A stretch of DNA of 64,000 bases from Cannabis sativa. Taxonomy: Eukaryota; Streptophyta; Magnoliopsida; Rosales; Cannabaceae. How positions within the stretch are numbered: the stretch's first letter is position 1; each line of letters opens with the position of its first letter. The stretch is from NCBI RefSeq assembly GCF_029168945.1, contig NC_083602.1:65368600-65432599 (forward strand), in the 5' to 3' direction. The position numbers and the translations under genes were made by a program. Below are positions 1-11,798 of this stretch, piece after piece. The notes under the pieces were generated by a model. It did no database searches, was not told the origin of the DNA, and saw nothing but the letters and a program-made list of their open reading frames with translations.

Positions 1-1247
1 AAATAACATCTTTCCATGTCTCTCCCATATGTTAATACTAGTCAACATAACATTTGTTCTCTATTTCATGTCGATAAATGGAGGATGTCTTTTGAAAGGG
101 ACAACCTTTTGAAAGGTGACATGTCTTGAGGGAATTTTGGGTGTATAGAATTACTTGTTGTGGGAAAGTCTACAGTTACTCTTAGTGATATTTTCAATAT
201 ACACTCTAAGTTAATGGAGATCGTAGAAGCCTTTCTTTTTATGTGTGGGACTCCTTTTTAGATCACACAAAAAATTGATCTCATGAGGAGTTAGAATAGG
301 CCAATTCTGTAGTTGATAAAAGATAAAGATTGTAAAAAAAATCCGGTAACCACTCAGATTTATCTAATAAGGGAAAACCCTAAAGTAATGAGCAATCGAC
401 AAACCACGATTGGAGAGTCATGAATGCACACACATTCATATGAAATCTTGACCAAGAGCTACAACAAGGATTTTGAGAACCACTAGGACATCCAATTCTG
501 GGTTTTCTAACAACAATGTCAGGTAGTGAATACTCATCTCAAATTAGTTCATCATGATTCTGAGTATTGGAACTAAAGACAAGAGGTCATAGTTCGAAGG
601 CTCGATCTCTTGGGTCCTTGCTTGCAATAGTAATAGTGAGTAACTCAGTGGCTATAATATTTCCTCCACGGGCCTTGTCTAGATCTTTAGATTTTGGCAT
701 CGTGAGCCTTGCATGAATGAATTGGGTTGTGTGTCGGTCATATTCTCACGCTAGGAATATTTACTCTCAACTCAGTTTTCCTCAACTTTGATAAGCGTAA
801 TATCAACTTAATTCATCTTAAGATATCTTTCCTCAAAATTTAGACAAACTGCACTTTGCTGGAATGAATAATTTCAACTCAAATAGCTCATATGAAAATC
901 TTATTTTTGATTTTTGGAGGGCATATCAATGGAGTTAAAGGATTTTCAAAAAGATCTAGAATCCTTAAATTGAACTTTACAAAATTTGAATTTTTTTGAA
1001 ATTAACTTAAATTTAAAGAACACTTGGAGAACACTTGAAGGATTGATGAAAGCAAAGTTTTCAGACTCTCCATTCTCTGTTTTGGTTGTGTGGACCAGAT
1101 GAGAAAAGAGAATGGAGGAGTTCTCTATTTACAGCAATTGATCTCCTCTATTCTTAGGCTAACCACGAATAGATTTAAATTTAAATTTAAAAAGAAAGAT
1201 AAAGAGAGAGAGATTTTATCTCTATCTTGAATATTTTGAGTTTTGGT
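1..1247. other. Intergenic DNA, no gene recognised
   Basis: No ORF with recognisable protein similarity, no RNA gene and no clear repeat ends were found in this stretch. It is moderately AT-rich and could be decayed transposon sequence or the tail of something lying outside the window. Its right edge is the 8-bp target duplication of the MITE at 1256. Confidence 0.5.
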
Positions 1248-1255
1248 ATTTTCAG

Positions 1256-1948
1256 TAGGGGTGTTCATAAAATAGTCGATCCAATCCAATCCGCACGATC
1301 CAATCCAATCCAATCCGCAAAGTGCGGATATCCGCACTTGTGCGGATTGGATTGGATTGGAAAATTCAAAATCCGCACTTGTGCGGATTTGATGTTGATT
1401 GACATGTAAAAGTAACCGATCCAATCCAATCCACACATATTTATAACAAAAATAAAAAAATTATATATACAAATAACATTTTAATGTAAAGAAAATAGTA
1501 ATTTAAAAGTCTAATACATATAATACAATTATATTGAAAAACTTAATAGATAAAATGTATATTCTTATATATTTTTTTTAACATACAATTTTAAATAAAA
1601 TTAAATATTTTTTTTATATATACAATTTTTTTTCTTCCTTTGAATTTGTTATTTGTTATTTTATTTATTTAATGTGTTGTTGGAGACATAAAATAAGTAT
1701 AGTTTGTTTTATTTTGTTGCTAGTTATGTGAAAAAAAAAATATTTTTTTTATAAATATTAAATAATTTAATATTAAAAAGTAACCAATCCAAAGTAACCG
1801 ATCCAATCCGTACTTTTGCGGATTGGATTGGATTGGATTTGAGCTATTGTGCGGATTAGATTGGATCCAAAAAATGAAATCCGCACTTAGTGCGGAGTGG
1901 ATGTTGTTTGACCAAAAAAGTGCGGATTGGATATGATGAACAACCCTA
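1256..1948. mobile_element. hAT-type MITE with GGATTGGATT-rich subterminal repeats
   Basis: The element begins TAGGGGTGTTCAT and ends ATGAACAACCCTA, near-perfect terminal inverted repeats. It is flanked by identical 8-bp direct repeats, attttcag, at 1248-1255 and 1949-1956. An 8-bp duplication is typical of hAT transposition. Both ends hold clusters of ccaatccaatccgcac and its reverse complement (about 1277-1435 and 1797-1932), while the centre is AT-rich and has no transposase. At 693 bp it is non-autonomous and would need a hAT transposase supplied from elsewhere. The short ORFs over the repeat clusters on both strands are by-products of the GGATT repetition. Confidence 0.88.
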
Positions 1949-1956
1949 ATTTTCAG

Positions 1957-3183
1957 TGTGTATATATATTTCTGTATATTTGTTCATTAATGGATGGTTC
2001 AATGCTTGATTTTATTTTTAATTGTTTTGATAAATTTTATTATTATGATTATCTATATTCATTACTTCTAATATTTCCAATACATTAAAGTAATTATTTT
2101 TATATATATACATTCATATTCATACTGTACTGTACATAATTTTTTGTCTCTATATGTTTATATATAATAGTCAATATTTTCATAATTTTGTCGCATATAT
2201 TTTATTAGAATATTATATTCTATATATTTATGATGTTTTTAAGCTATATAAACATTGTATATGAGTGTATATATACGTGAAATTTTGTTTCACGATCGAT
2301 GTTGTTTGAAAAACATTCCTCTTTATTTTTCTATGTGTTTTTCGAATCTCTTTGCTTTCATACATTCATATAAGCTATAGATTTTTTTTTTTCATGAAAA
2401 CGATAAGAAAATTCTTGAAAACTTAAAAAAAATTCTAGAAAAATCCATTCGGACCTGAGAACACTCTTTGAAATTAAAGTCTAATTTTTATGTGTTTTCG
2501 ATGCATAAAATCTATATGAATCTTTTAATTTTTGTGTTTAGATTCATTTGGCATCAATTTAGGTTGATTTAATCGTCAAAATTGTAAATTCTATTAAGTT
2601 TTGGGTCGGATTAGTCGGACCTGAGTTGTAGAAAAATGGCTTAAAAAACCCAGCTTGAAGGTTGAAGACAGGAAAAACAACACATCATTTTTAATAAATT
2701 TTCATTTATTTGACCCAGTTGACTCGTACAAAGAGCCTAGGACTCCAGCTGTCTAAATGATCATTTTTTCTATCTCTTTCTTTTTTGTTCAGCCATAAGG
2801 CCTTTTTTAAGACAAAGTGACCGACCAAGCTATCTTTAAACTTGGAATTTACTTTTCATTTTCTAGACAACTAGCTAACCGGGCAGCCTTTAATCCCGCG
2901 TTTGCATGCTTTTGCTATCTTTAATGAATTTTATTCTCTGTTTATAATCATCATGCAATTGTGTTTGTTTTATTTTTTACCAAATACTTTGTACAGGTAT
3001 ACGTCGCCTCCCAAGTGACCGAGCAGACTTATGACTCTTGGTCACTTTTTTATTTATTTTTACAAGTATACTTTCTTGGGGTTTTGGGTTCGACCAAACC
3101 TTTTGTACGCACTGGATGGTTAATTAATATCATGCTAATGGATTCGACTCAATTTGAATTTTGAAATAAACATCTTTATTCAT
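1957..3183. other. AT-rich intergenic DNA or decayed 3' flank of the gypsy element
   Basis: No gene is recognised. The stretch is rich in poly-T and ATAT tracts. Part of it could be 3' untranslated sequence of the minus-strand Tat element that begins at about 3440, but I could not find that element's 3' LTR here, so its outer boundary is unresolved. Confidence 0.4.
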
Positions 3184-3439
3184 TTACTGATCGAAAATAT
3201 GTCTGTTACCGGAGTAACTTACATCAAAGCTATTATGCTTATCTGATCTGATCTTTAGCTTATCATGAAATAAAACAATTTGCATGAATTTAAAAATTGT
3301 ACTTTCAATGGTGGTCATCCGACCTGAGTACTTAAAAACTTTATCCAAACCTTTGGGCGTGGTCCGCCCAGAAGGCCATTCACTTAAAAGCAAATGTTCT
3401 TTTGTTTTGTACTTGATATGGTCGTCCGACTTGGTACTT

Positions 3440-3667
3440 CTATTGGTAGTATTTTCTTAAATGTTTCCCATTCCAATACCTTGGTACCAGAATGAGTTGC
3501 GTTTTTTCATCATACTTACCCAACTTGTATGCCCCTGATTCTAGAACTTCGACCACTTGATAAGGTCCTTCCCAATTAGGTCCGAGCACACCTGCCGTAC
3601 TGTCTTTGGTGTTTAAAAATACTCTTCTTAGGACCATATCTCCCACAAAGAATTTCCGAGCTTTCAC
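3440..3667 (-). pseudogene. Integrase C-terminal domain of the Tat element
   Basis: This 75-residue reading frame carries a GPNWEGPYQV motif, the GPY/F module found in the integrase C-terminus of gypsy elements. It is followed by a basic, tyrosine-rich tail (WNGKHLRKYYQ). The piece is out of frame with the integrase core at 3731-4522 and separated from it by about 60 bases, so it is a broken remnant of the same polyprotein. In an intact element this domain helps DNA binding and target choice during insertion of the cDNA. Confidence 0.8.
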
Positions 3668-3730
3668 TTGTTTGTTAAAATACCGAGCTACTTTTTGCTG
3701 ATGGGCTATCAGTTTTAAGTTTGTTGCGGT

Positions 3731-4522
3731 TCACTTCTCTTCAATTTTATCAAGTGACTCTGCACGGAGTACATGATTGGCCTCTTGGCTATATGTCAAT
3801 CTTCTGTGGGATGGTGGCTCGAGTTCTACAGGTAGCATAGCTTCATATCCATATGCCATGGCAAATGGAGTCTGTCTCGTTGCCGTTTTCTCAGTTGTTC
3901 GGTACGACCATAGTACTTCAGGAAGTTCCTCTAGCCAGTTTCCTTTAGCATCGTCAAGTCTTTTCTTTAGGGTGTCTTTCAATGTCTTGTTGACTGCTTC
4001 AACTTGACCATTTGCTTTGGGATGTGCCACTGTGGAGAAACTCTGCCCGGTAGCGTGGTTTCCACAAAATTCATCATGTACCTTAAACAAAAGTCGTGCA
4101 GCTTCCTCTTGTGTAACACATCTAAGCAATGGCATGGAGAATCCTCGTCTATACGTAACTCCCTCTACTATGATGTACCGTGCAGCCTTCCTTCTCATTT
4201 TTTGAGCTTCATTTCTACTATTTGGGAGTTCCCCAGTGTTGAGGTAGGTTGCTATTGGCGTCATCCAGTTCGAGGATGTATCAATCATTTCAATCTCTTC
4301 CGTCCCAGTGATGCTAGTTTCTTCAAGAAACTGAATAGGAATCAGATTTGCTCTATCATTTACATTGCTGCTCGCAAGTCGAGCTAATGCATCAACAATC
4401 GTGTTTTCTTCTCTTGGAATTTGTCTGAGAGCATAGCTTTTAAATTGTGCAAGCAAATTGTGTATTTTACTCAAATACGCTATCACCTTTTTCCCCTCGA
4501 GCCTCGTATTCTCCAGGTACAT
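3731..4522 (-). pseudogene. Tat integrase with catalytic core deleted, joined to end of archaeal-type RNase H
   Basis: The 263-residue frame starts in the tail of the extra RNase H (QIPREENTIVDALARLASS, about residues 34-52). It runs through the integrase N-terminal zinc-binding region (HDEFCGNH, about 149-156) and then jumps straight to the C-terminal half of the core (AHPKANGQVEAVNKTLK, with the last catalytic acidic residue near 175). The two upstream catalytic aspartates and the sequence around them are absent, and the join (near base 4040) stays in frame. The rest matches the usual WSYRTT and TPFAMAYGYEAMLPVE region. Integrase normally joins cDNA ends to the genome; this copy should be inactive. 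Confidence 0.85.
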
Positions 4523-5614
4523 GATTTACCACAGACTGTGAATCACTGCAGATCCCAATGTGCTCGGCCTTCATTTCCTGGGCTAGTTTTAAACCAGCAA
4601 TCAAAGCTTCATATTCGACCTCATTATTGGATGCCTTAAATCCAAATTTGACTGCAGCGTGTCGGTGTTGCCCCAAGGTGTGACAAGGGCGATTCCTGCA
4701 CTGGATAGTTGATCTGTAGCCGACTCGTCCACATGTAGTTTCCAAGTCGACTTGTCTTCACTGTTACTTGGCTGAGGTATTTGTTTTAGCTCGGGGTTGT
4801 TTTTTGATACGCTTTCTTCCTTACTCGTACATTCAACTACAAAATCAGCTAAAGCCTGACCTTTAATTGTTGTTCGGGGTTGAAAGGTGATCTCGTACTG
4901 ACCCAATCCTACTGTCCACTTGAGTAGCCGTCCAGAGGCATACAGTTTTAGCAATATTTGGTGCAACGGTTGGTCAATGTATACCCGAACAGGATAAGCT
5001 TGAAAATAGGGTCTTAGCTTTGTTGTTGCTAGGATCTGGCAGTAAGTGAGCTTTTCTATCAGTGGATATCGGCCTTCAGCCTCAACGAGTCTTTTACTGA
5101 TGTAATAGACCGGGTGTTGGATGTTGTTTTCCTCTCTGATCAGTACGACACTTAAATCATGCTCCATGACAACCAGGTATATCCCAAGTTCTTCTCCATC
5201 CAGAGGTTTTGAGAGTACGGGAGGTTTTGCGAGTTGCATTTTTAGCTCTTGAAAAGATTTTTCACATTCTTCCGTCCACTCAAATTGTTTATTTCCACGC
5301 ATGATGTTGAAGAATGGAACACACTTGTCTGTTGATTTTGAAACAAATCTGTTGAGTGCGGCAATCCGACCAGTCAAACTTTGAACTTCCTTGGTTCTTG
5401 TTGGCGATTTCATATCCAAGAGGGCTTGAATCTTCTCTGGATTGGCTTCAATTCCTCGGGCGTTGATGATGAAGCCTAGAAACTTACCTGAGCTAACTCC
5501 AAAAGAGCACTTTAGGGGATTGAGTTTCATGTTGTACTTCCTGAGGACTTTGAAGCATTCGTCCAGATCATCTATATGCCCCCAGCCTTCTCGTAGATTT
5601 GACGAGCATGTCAT
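4467..5614 (-). pseudogene. Tat RT C-terminus, RNase H and archaeal-type RNase H
   Basis: This covers two overlapping frames, 4601-5614 and 4467-4745. Immediately after the YVDD catalytic motif (bases 5610-5621) comes the RT thumb and connection region (NMKLNPLKCSFGVSSGKFLGF). Next is the RT-linked RNase H (YYISKRLVEAEGRYPLIEKL) and then the second RNase H (WKLHVDESATDQLSSAGIAL, later ASNNEVEYEALIAGLKLAQE and CSDSQSVVNHVPGEYEARG). The second RNase H is typical of Tat elements. The frame of the long ORF differs from that of YVDD, so a frameshift lies near 5590-5614, and another lies in the archaeal RNase H near 4620-4680. The protein is not translatable as one chain. Confidence 0.85.
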
Positions 5615-6319
5615 CTACGTACACTTCCATGTTTCGTCCAATGTGGTCTTTAAACATCTTGTTTACCAATCTTTGGTATGTAGCTCCAGCATTTTTAGAC
5701 CAAATGGCATGATCTTATAGCAATACAAACCCATATTTGTTCGGAAACTTGTTTGTTCTTTGTCTGGTGGATGCATTTTGATTTGGTTGTACCCCGAATA
5801 TGCGTCCATGAAGCTTAATATTTCGTGCCCTGTTGTTGCGTCCACAAGCTGATTTATTCTTGGAAGTGGAAAATAGTCTTTGGGGCATGCCTTGTTGAGG
5901 TCAGTGAAATCAATACAAACTCACCATTCCTTGTTTGGCTTGGGTACCAGTACGGGATTAGCAACCCAGGCCAGGTAGAAATCCTCAATTATGAAATTAT
6001 TATTCCGTAGCTTTTCTACATCTTCTTTCAGAGCTAGGGCTCGGTCCTTGTCCAACAGTCTTTGTTTTTGTTGAACAGGCCAAAAATTTGGATCAATATT
6101 TAGGACATATGAAATTATAGAAGGATCAATTCCGACCATATCCTCATGCGACCAGGCAAAAATGTCTAGGTTTGCTCTGAGAAATTTTATCAATGCTAAT
6201 TTTACTTCGAGCAACAAACCTTTTCCAATTTTAAGCTTTCTGATCAGAATATTTGGGTCGATTTCATTCTCTTCTAGTTCTTCCACTGGTCCAACATTAT
6301 TGTTTGGGTCCCAAGTCAA
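5615..6319 (-). pseudogene. Tat reverse transcriptase, N-terminal half
   Basis: Frames at 5921-6319 and 5663-5845 carry the start of RT: a linker, then DPNFWPVQQKQRLLDKDRAL, the LVPKPNKEW strand, and finger/palm sequence with FMDAYSGYNQIKMHP and FRTNMGLYCYKIMPFGLK. FMDAYSGY contains the first catalytic aspartate of the palm. A one-base loss in the A run after GLK shifts the frame ahead of YVDD, and a stop lies between the two pieces. In an active element this enzyme copies the RNA genome into cDNA inside virus-like particles. Confidence 0.85.
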
Positions 6320-6354
6320 GGATCCACATCTTCATCCCCGCCTTGGGCGGTTCC

Positions 6355-6840
6355 CTATTTCGCAATATTTTTTCCTTTGTCCGTACTCTGGCTAGAGGAT
6401 ACCTCCTTTTTACCCTTGGTTAGGGCAAGGTTGTAAAATTCCAGAGAAAATTGCTGGTTTTCTCTCAGGCACCCCACCCCATTCTTTGTTGGAAACTTAA
6501 GGCATGAATGGAATATCAACGTAATAGCCTTTAAGTCATATAAAGCTGGTCGGCCTAACATGACATTAAATGCTGATGGAACGTCCAATACTAAAAATTG
6601 TGCCATTATAGTTATGCTCTTCGGAGCTTGCCCAATAGTCAGGGGTAGGCAAATTTGCCCTAGAGGTGCAACACTTTGGTCGGAGAAACCATACACGGGC
6701 TGGAGACAGGGGTTAAGTATTTGAGTTAGAGCCCCATCTTTTCATATGGTGACTTGAATAAGATGTTTGCAGAGGCTCCATTGTCTATCATGGTTCGGGC
6801 CACCATCTTGTTGGCTATCTGGACTTCCACGACCAACGGG
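6355..6840 (-). pseudogene. Tat aspartic protease (retropepsin-like)
   Basis: The N-terminal part includes MIDNGASANILF (its aspartate codon is near 6783-6785), the active-site loop of a retropepsin-like protease. The third position of the usual D-T/S-G is filled, but N replaces T/S. After a frame change, 6355-6696 continues with LGQICLPLTIGQAPKSI, AQFLVLDVPSAFNVMLGRPALYDLKA, the typical hydrophobic and LGRP-type second half. The protease normally cuts the gag-pol polyprotein into its units. The frame change and downstream stops mean it is probably non-functional. Confidence 0.75.
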
Positions 6841-7047
6841 TCGTTGTGCGGGAAACTAATCTTGACAGCATCTTCATCACTAAATGTTATGGTGGGCTCC
6901 CCTGCCCATGGTATTTTCGGTTTCCTTCTTCGATGGCCAGAACTACTTCTTCTTGCTCATGCTGTACTGTTTAGGCATATCTTTCCCGGGCTTTGCCTGA
7001 GTCTCCAACTATGTGCGGTCCTCCAATAATAACTTGCAGATGTCCAT

Positions 7048-7293
7048 CTACTGTGGTGGTAATAAATCTTGGTTGTTATCGCCCCTTTGATTTTGATCAA
7101 ACTTGACATATTTTTGCACATGCGGATTATTTTTTCTTATCAGAAATTCAATTTCTTCCTTTAGATTGTTGCATTCGTTGGTGCCATGGCTATAATCTCC
7201 ATGAGAATGACAAAACTTGGTCATGTCTCTCTTACTCACGCCTTTTTTCATTGGTGCGGGCTTCTTGTACGGGGCTAATGACTGAGTAGCCAT
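7048..7293 (-). pseudogene. Tat gag C-terminal zinc-knuckle-like segment
   Basis: An 81-residue frame contains FCHSHGDYSHGTNECNNLKEEIE, a Cys/His cluster that occupies the place of the nucleic-acid-binding knuckle seen in Tat gag proteins. It precedes the protease on minus. The first bases of this segment lie 58 bp from the solo LTR inserted at 7352. The LTR splits it from the gag core at 9250-9893. It would bind element RNA during particle assembly in an intact copy. Confidence 0.7.
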
Positions 7294-7351
7294 GTAAACA
7301 GTTTCTATATCTTTTGTCAGGACAAAGAAAGTAGTAAACTTGGTAGGATTC

Positions 7352-9249
7352 TGTTGGAAATTATTTTACCAGGATCTAGATTTACTAACAAGTATGTTGG
7401 ATTAACAACCTAATATGAATTCTAAAACAATGAAAATAAACACATATAAAGTTAGAAAACCTTACAGTGGGTGCAGCGGAATAATATGACTCCTTCCGTT
7501 CAGATCTCTAGCCCTTGATTCCTTTCTGTAGCAGAGCATCACCAAGATCTGAACCTGGATCTTCTTTTCTCCTTCTTTGATGCAGAAATTCCATAGTCTT
7601 CCATACTATGATTGAGATACCACTTGATGTGTGTGAGCACTACTCATCTCACAAGGATTTCGAAAATTCTCTCTCTTTTCTCTCTTAATTTCGTGGCTGA
7701 TCATCCATGCAAGAGAAGAGAACAAGGCTGCTTTATATAGGGAGAAGGGAGAGCACAACTTTCCAAATAGAACAGTTTCCTCTTTTACTGTGTAATTGAT
7801 TAACTGCCTTATTTAGTGTGATTCACCACTTTCCTATTATAGCTAGGCTTTGATTAGCAATTACATGACAATTAAAAATAAAAATAATAATTGGAGTGCT
7901 CGGCCATAGAGGGAAATGGGCCTCACTTGGATTTTGCAGTTTCCTCAATTTTATTTCTATTTCTCCAAAAATGCCACTTTTCCAATTCTAATCATTTAAA
8001 TGCCAAAACTAATTATTTAATAACTAAAATAGATTATTAAATAATATTGTCATTTAAAATAATTATTAATTAGACATACAAAGTCTCTTAATTAATAATT
8101 AAACCTAGAAACCCTTTTCTTTACGATTTCATCCTTAAACTGTGAGAATTCATAAAGTAGACATAGTCTAACTTTTAGAATTATAATTGATTAATTAAAA
8201 TCAATTAACTGAGTCTTACAAGCAGTATGGCCTCAACTAGTATGGGGACCATGGGTCTATATAACCGAGCTTCCAATAAGTCGAACCGAATTTACCAAGT
8301 AAATTCCCTAACTTATTAATTCCTCATTGAATCCACACTTAGAACTTGGAATTGCACTCTCAGTCATATAGAAACGCTCTATATGTTCCACGATATAGAC
8401 ACGTCATTAGTTATCCATTGTTATAACCCTAATGTGATCAATGATCCTCTATATAGATGATTTACACTGTACAGGATTAAATTACCGTAACACCCTACAA
8501 TGTATTTTATCCTTAAAACACTTAACCCTGTATAAATGATATTTCACCTAAGTAAAATGAGATCTCCACCATTTATCTTCGTTTGGTTAAGCTCGAAGGA
8601 AATCATCCTTTACTTCTATTTGCCAAATAGAAGCTATAGATTCCATATTTATGTTAGCGCTCCCCCACTCAATTGCATTACCGTGTTCCCAAAATGTACG
8701 TATTGCCCAGACTAAAAATTAGGCTTAACTAATAAATCAAAGAACACAAATAATACTCTTGAACTTGAGCCTAACCATATCAGGATTTTGATCATGTGAT
8801 CTAGGATCAACTTATGATATTGAATTGAATAGATGTTTACGGTAAGTTTCAAAATCTAATTCAAAGTTTAATATCGGTCCATTCCAATGCATACTCCATG
8901 CATCCGATACTGGTAAACTTTGCCAATGTCCTGGAAAGGACATAACACTTTTCGAAGGTGTAAGAATACCTATCGCTGATTATACCATGTCAGTCTAAAT
9001 CCAGTGTTCTGACAAATCAGGGAATCTACTTTTGAACATATAATAAAGATTATATTCCACTGTGCTGACAACACTATAATCTTTAACCAACTCATATGTT
9101 CTGGACTTAAAAAGAATTCATACATTATATACATATAATCATGAAATAAATCATGTGAACCATGCAACATAAAATGTTATTTATGATCTTTATTAATAAG
9201 TAAATCTGATTATATGAAATGGGTTTTATTTAGGGCATAAAACCCAACA
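7352..9249 (-). mobile_element. Family A solo LTR (A1) with TSD gattc
   Basis: The 1,898-bp unit reads tgttggaaatt at its left end and ends cccaaca on plus, that is TG...CA with short inverted ends. Identical 5-bp direct repeats, gattc, flank it at 7347-7351 and 9250-9254. There is no internal region, so an inserted element has recombined between its LTRs. Orientation is minus by comparison with the intact copy at 45820-56196. It interrupts the Tat gag gene. Confidence 0.93.
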
Positions 9250-9893
9250 GATTCTCCTTGGGAGCCTATTCGATTTTGCCAGCGAACTTTCCCTTTTTCC
9301 CATTTCCTTACCTATTGTTGTTGTTGGACCGTTTACCACTCAAGTTTGAACTGCTAGGATATTGGGGGAGCTGGACGAATGTTCCAACAGAAGGAACTTT
9401 TGGCTGGCTAGGTTTTTGCTCAACCTCTACTCACCGAATGGCTTCTTCAAGCTTAATAAAACCATTCGCGTGATCAAGTAAGTCACTCATAGAATCTATT
9501 GGTCCATTCTTCCTGATGTCCTTCCAAAGTTCTCCAAGAACTTTAATGCCCCCCAGTATCGCGAACAATTTTCCATCTTCGGTCACCCGTGCAACCTTAG
9601 TTGCCTCTGTCATGAATCTGCTGATGTATGCTCCGAGAGGTTCTCCTGGTCTTTGCTTCACTTTGACCATGTCTTCTAAGTGCAATGGAAGTTGGCGAGA
9701 AGAGGAGAATTGTGCATGAAATATCGAGGAGAAATCCTTCCATGAATTGAACATTCTAGGTGTCAACTTGAAATACCATTGCTGGGCGGCCTCTGAGAGG
9801 ATGGCAGGAAAAACTCTGCAACATACATCTCCTTGTGCTCCTTGCAGGTCCATTTGCATTTCAAAATATTTGAGATGGGATAAGGGATCTTCC
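9250..9893 (-). pseudogene. Tat gag core domain
   Basis: The frame at 9431-9859 holds a Retrotrans_gag-type domain: SEAAQQWYFKLTPRMFNSWKDFSSIFHAQF, then KQRPGEPLGAYISRFMTEATKV. The tryptophan-rich W-Y-F-L and SW.DF..F pattern is the usual signature of plant gypsy gag. Upstream sequence on minus (EDPLSHLKYFEMQMD) continues to the boundary of the family A array at 9894. The bridge to the gag N-terminus at 24985 is missing some coding sequence, which suggests flank loss at that insertion. Gag forms the particle shell. Confidence 0.8.
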
Positions 9894-11786
9894 TGTTGGA
9901 AATTATTTTACCAGGATCTTAGATCTACTCACAAGTATGTTTATTAACATCCTAAATATGAACTTTCTAAAACGATAAAATAAACACATATAAAGTTTAA
10001 GAAACCTTACATTGGGTGCAGCGGAATAATATGACTCCTTCCGTTCAGATATCTAGCCCTTGATTCCTTTCTGTAGCAGAGCATTATCAATATCTGAACC
10101 TGGATCTCTTTCTCTGAATCTTTGATGTTGAAACTCCTTTGCTGATGATCTTTCTTCACGATCTTCCTCACTATGATTGAGGTATCACTTGATGTGTGTG
10201 GGCACTACTCAAATCACTAAGGATTTCGAAATTCTAAGGAAGAAGAGAGAGAGTGGTCAGCTAAAGATAGGGAGAGAGAAGGCTCAGTTTTTTCTCTGAA
10301 GGAAAAATAGAAAATTTAAGTGTAATTTTCCTGAAGCCTTCACTATCTATTTATAGCATTCCACTAGGGTTATGTTTGAATTATTTGGCATTAAAATAAT
10401 GAAAATATCAGTTTAAATTTCCTACAAAAGTGGCAGGCCCTATACTAGTGGATTTGGGCCTCACTTTTTGCAATTTTGCAGTTTTATCTTTTCTGCATCT
10501 GATTTTCTCAAAAATGCCAATCTTCTAATTCAACCATTTAAATGCCAATTCTAACTATTTAATAACTATAAATAATTATTAAATAATATTGTCATTTATC
10601 ATATTTATTAATTGAACCATACAAAGTATCATAATTAACAAATATGCCCCTATAAACTCTTTCTTTACAATTTCGCCCTTACTTAGTGAAAAATTCACAA
10701 ATAGACATAGTCTAATTTGAGAATTATAATTGATTAATCAAAACCAATTACATGAGTCTTACAAGCAACATTATCTCAACTAGTGGGGGGACCATGGGTC
10801 TATATAACCGAGCTTCCAATAAGTAGATCAAGAATTTAACACTAAAATTCACTAACTTATTAATTCTTCGTTGAATCCACGCATAGAACTTAGAATTGCA
10901 CTCTCAGTATATAGAATGCTCTATATGTTCCACCATATAGACACATCATTAGTTATCCATTGTTATAATCCTAATGTGATCAATGATCCTCTATATGAAT
11001 GATCTACACTGTAAAGGGATTAAATTACCGTTACACCCTACAATGTATTTATTCCTTAAAACACTTGACCCCGTATAAATGATATTTCAGCTAATGTGAA
11101 ATGAGTACTCCACCATTTATGTTCGTTTGGTCAAGCTCGAAGGAGATCATCCTTTGCTTACTATTCGCCAGATAGAAGCTATAGATTCCATGTTTATGAT
11201 AGCGCTCCCACTCAATTGCACTACCGTGTTCCCAAAATGTACGTATCACCCTGACCTAAAAGTAGGCTTAACTAACAAATCAAAGAACACGAATAGCCTT
11301 TCAAGATTGAGCCTAATCATATCAGGATTAAGATCATTTGATCTAGGATCAACTAGGCGATATTGACTTGAATAGATATTACGGTAAGTTTAATAAATCT
11401 AAGTCAAAGTTCAATATCGGTCCCTTCCGATGCATACTCCATGCATCCAACCTGAGCTTTACTTTAACCAATGTTCTGGAAAGAACATAGTATTTCTCCA
11501 AATACAAGTAAACTCTACTTGTAGATTATCATATCAGTAAAACCCTGTGTCTGATAAATCTAGGAAACTTTATTCACATAGTCATGTTTACTTTCCAATG
11601 TGTTGACGGCACAATAAACAGGATCAAGTATGTGAAAAGGGTTTCAGATGAATTTATACATTATGTACATATAATCATGAAATAAATCATGTGAACCATG
11701 CAACATTAAATGTTATTTCTGATCTATATTAATAAGTAAATCTGATTATATTGAAATGAGTTTTATTTAGGGCATAAAACCCAACA
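9894..11786 (-). repeat. Family A LTR, 3' LTR of A2
   Basis: 1,893-bp LTR with TG...CA ends. It is preceded on minus by a purine tract (11788-11797), which identifies it as the 3' LTR. A 79-codon antisense ORF at 11127-11366 is shared with the other A2 LTR only because the DNA is shared. Confidence 0.92.
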
Positions 11787-11798
11787 AACTCCCACTTG
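11787..11798 (-). other. Polypurine tract of A2
   Basis: Plus reads aactcccacttg directly after the LTR end. On minus this is a purine-rich caagtgggagtt abutting the TG of the 3' LTR, the position of the plus-strand primer. The same tract precedes the 3' LTR of the intact copy at 54322. Confidence 0.75.

Noticed and set aside
1277..1435. Possible CRISPR-like or satellite array
   Set aside because: The repeats are short, unevenly spaced and in both orientations, and they lie within a hAT MITE with a TSD. The rest of the window is clearly plant nuclear DNA.
1227..1436. Overlapping short ORFs over the GGATT repeats on both strands
   Set aside because: They translate the repeat unit of the MITE (repeats of NPIQSA and CGLDWIG) and have no independent support.
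11127..11366. 79-residue ORF repeated at 19443-19682 and, with changes, at 46245-46478
   Set aside because: It lies antisense within the family A LTR. Its conservation follows from DNA identity of recent LTR copies; the solo LTRs do not preserve the frame and no protein family is recognised.
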